From Saonia flava (GTDB lineage Bacteria; Bacteroidota; Bacteroidia; Flavobacteriales; Flavobacteriaceae), in contig NZ_JAATJJ010000001.1 of the NCBI RefSeq assembly GCF_011927795.1, positions 62,001 through 126,000 on the forward strand: a stretch of 64,000 nt of DNA, read 5' to 3'. The notes beneath the pieces are model-generated. The model searched no databases and was not told the DNA's origin. It saw nothing but the letters and a program-made list of their open reading frames with translations. Made by a program: the position numbers and the translations under genes. This document shows, one piece after another, positions 62,373 through 64,000 of this stretch. Every line of letters begins with the position of its first letter. Within the stretch, counting starts at the first letter, position 1.

Positions 62373-63356
62373 ATGAAAGAAAAAATCCGATGGGGAATCA
62401 TAGGCCTTGGTGGAATTGCCAAAAAGTTCGCTGATGACCTAAAGTTGGTCGATGATGGGCAATTGGTGGCAGTTGCATCAAGAAGCTTGGATAAAGCCAA
62501 GGCTTTTGCAAAAGATTATAATGTTAAAAATGCTTTTGGTAGTTATGATGAGCTTTTTAAGTTTCCCGATGTGGATGTTCTCTACATTGCTACACCACAT
62601 GATTCGCATGCAGAATTGAGTATTGCTGCCATGACCAATGGAAAGCACATACTTTGCGAGAAACCTGTTGCCGTAAATAGAAAGGATGTTGAAAAAATGG
62701 TTGCTGCGTCTAAAGCGAACAATTTGTTTTTAATGGAGGCCATGTGGAGCAGATTTAATCCATCGATTATAAAGGTTAAGGAATTGATTGATGATGGTGC
62801 AATTGGAGATGTTGCCTATGTTAATTCAGATTTTACCTATTATGGCTTGGATAGGGATGAGGAAGGTAGAATATTAAATCCAGAGTTGGCAGGAGGGTCT
62901 ATTTTGGACATTGGTATTTATCCAATTTTCCTGGCCTATCTTATTTTGGGAAAACCCAATGAAATTATTGCTCGTTCAAATTTTTATAAAACAGGAGTGG
63001 AAATTCAGACCTCCATGATTTTTGACTACGAAAATTCACAAGCAATACTTCACAGTGGTTTTGCCACAGACTTGCAGGTGAAGGGAAAAATATCAGGAAG
63101 CAAGGGGTCTTTGGTATTGCATCCCATGTGGCATATGGCACAAGGATATTCAATTGAAAAAGGGGGTGCTGTTCAAGATTTTAAATTGCCAACCCTTGGA
63201 ATGGGGTATTCTTATGAGATTATTGAAGTGCATAATTGTCTTAGGGCAGGTAAACTGGAAAGCGATTTATGGTCCCATCAAAACAGCTTGGACTTAATGG
63301 AACTTATGGATGAAGTTAGGAGACAAGTAGGGGTGGTTTTTCCTTTTGAATCTTAA
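62373..63356 (+). CDS. Gfo/Idh/MocA family oxidoreductase
   Basis: 327 residues, no signal: NAD(P) motif WGIIGLGGIAKKFADDL (GxGxxA), ASRSLDKA after the second strand, and the EKPVAVNRKDV signature. The ILDIGIYPIFLAYLI segment matches the group around trans-1,2-dihydrobenzene-1,2-diol dehydrogenase and related sugar dehydrogenases. It is cytoplasmic, unlike the exported family member at 9.2-10.3 kb. Substrate unknown. Confidence 0.9.
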   Translation: MKEKIRWGIIGLGGIAKKFADDLKLVDDGQLVAVASRSLDKAKAFAKDYNVKNAFGSYDELFKFPDVDVLYIATPHDSHAELSIAAMTNGKHILCEKPVAVNRKDVEKMVAASKANNLFLMEAMWSRFNPSIIKVKELIDDGAIGDVAYVNSDFTYYGLDRDEEGRILNPELAGGSILDIGIYPIFLAYLILGKPNEIIARSNFYKTGVEIQTSMIFDYENSQAILHSGFATDLQVKGKISGSKGSLVLHPMWHMAQGYSIEKGGAVQDFKLPTLGMGYSYEIIEVHNCLRAGKLESDLWSHQNSLDLMELMDEVRRQVGVVFPFES

Positions 63357-63435
63357 AAAATTTATGTAGACTAGGGTATTCCTTTAAATTTACGATATTT
63401 GACGGTTACAAATAAACTAAACTTTAAATATGGTT

Positions 63436-63612
63436 ATGAATAAGAATACAGTGCTCGCATGGGCCACTTTTATTATGATTGGTGTAGGAATAGGACTTAT
63501 TGCTTTGGGTGCTTTTCGATATGACGAAATTGCTGGTTGGGGTTTTGCAGCTGTGGGTGTTGGTTTTTTTGCGATTGCCTGGGTTTTTAATGCTCTTAAA
63601 GGAAGGGTATAA
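63436..63612 (+). CDS. CAL67264-type small membrane protein
   Basis: 58 residues from ATG 63436 (MNKNTVLAWATFIMIGVGIG): two transmembrane helices (about 8-24 and 34-52) with a short loop RYDEIAGWG. Matches the small CAL67264-family membrane proteins of Flavobacteriaceae; function unknown. It precedes the ABC-F gene by 39 bp. Confidence 0.75.
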   Translation: MNKNTVLAWATFIMIGVGIGLIALGAFRYDEIAGWGFAAVGVGFFAIAWVFNALKGRV

Positions 63613-63651
63613 ATAGTTTCAGTTTCTTCTTTTTAATTAAATTCATTTCTT

Positions 63652-64000
63652 ATGTCTGACGATAAAAAGGTCATTTTCTCCATGTCTGGGGTTACAAAAA
63701 CGTATAAAACTGCCAATACTCCAGTTTTAAAAAATATATACCTCAGTTTCTTTTATGGTGCCAAAATTGGGATTTTAGGTCTCAACGGTTCTGGTAAATC
63801 CACCCTTTTACGGATTATTGCTGGGGTAGATAAGAATTTCCAAGGAGATGTTGTTTTCTCTCCTGGTTATAATGTGGGTTATTTGGAACAAGAACCCAAA
63901 TTGGATGAAAATAAGACTGTTTTAGAAATTGTTAAAGAAGGAGTTGCAGAAACGGTAGCAATTCTTGATGAATACAATAAAATAAATGATATGTTCGGTT
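63652..64000 (+). CDS. ettA: ABC-F ATPase, EttA-like (partial, C-terminus outside window)
   Basis: From ATG 63652 the frame is open to the window edge: 116 residues. VIFSMSGVTKTYKTANTPVL and IGILGLNGSGKSTLLRIIAG (Walker A) are followed by VGYLEQEPKLDEN (Q-loop) and VLEIVKEGVAETVAIL. The full protein should have two ABC domains and no membrane part. EttA binds the ribosomal E site and gates translation by ATP level. The arm motif is outside the window, so the subfamily is inferred. Confidence 0.88.
   Translation, partial: MSDDKKVIFSMSGVTKTYKTANTPVLKNIYLSFFYGAKIGILGLNGSGKSTLLRIIAGVDKNFQGDVVFSPGYNVGYLEQEPKLDENKTVLEIVKEGVAETVAILDEYNKINDMFG

Overview
The window looks like a piece of chromosome from a marine member of the Flavobacteriaceae (Bacteroidota). 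Supports are the low GC content, promoters of the TAnnTTTG type, DUF6090, DUF4252, DUF2853 and CAL67264-type proteins, MenA/MenC/MenD/MenE proteins of flavobacterial type, and abundant N-terminal lipoprotein or Sec signals. No tRNA, rRNA or CRISPR array was seen.

Layout. 1-13.7 kb is ordinary chromosome: a partial helical-repeat protein; a GMC oxidoreductase with its Tat-type small subunit; a leftward panB-lspA-pseudouridine synthase-DUF4252 group; a VWA lipoprotein; a DUF1080 protein with a Gfo/Idh/MocA oxidoreductase (with the GMC pair this resembles 3-keto-glycoside metabolism); and two tandem secreted amidohydrolases next to an AraC-type regulator. 38.8-64 kb is again conserved chromosome: dnaK, a Bax-inhibitor-1 family protein, a menaquinone region (hotdog thioesterase, menF, menD, menA, menC, menE, interleaved with a LytTR response regulator and a histidine kinase), an M24 peptidase, an acyl-CoA carboxylase beta subunit and the start of an ABC-F gene (ettA-like).

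The unusual part is about 13.84-38.64 kb, wedged between the AraC gene and dnaK. Some twenty mostly unrelated small genes or gene groups, nearly all read leftward, are separated by repetitive, palindromic spacers. In fifteen cases the two ends of one gene unit carry matching inverted 7-10 bp sequences (GTTG plus bases private to that unit), while neighbouring units differ. That is the arrangement expected of integron gene cassettes, where the first bases of a cassette pair with the inverse core at its own 3' end. The spacers fold into long imperfect hairpins. In seven different spacers the interrupted stem positions are G opposite T on the + strand, the strand opposite the genes, which is the strand integron integrases use. 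No integrase gene is in the window, so this would be an integrase-less cassette cluster, or an integron-like system with unusual, long recombination sites.

Many spacers are enlarged to 350-600 bp by a mosaic of palindromic modules present in many copies: an 80-bp core module with CTGC-GAAA-GCAG, a 130-bp module with internal IR, and an 82-bp hairpin bounded by CGATGATGTCGA. An IS3-family element with a 3-bp target duplication sits in one cassette, a frameshifted DUF1272 gene lies near the left edge, and decayed repeat remnants mark both ends of the array. Cargo includes a Fic protein, a MutS-like ATPase, a beta-lactamase-fold hydrolase, a methyltransferase, an alpha/beta hydrolase, an HxlR/SDR pair and many small membrane, secreted or lipoprotein unknowns.
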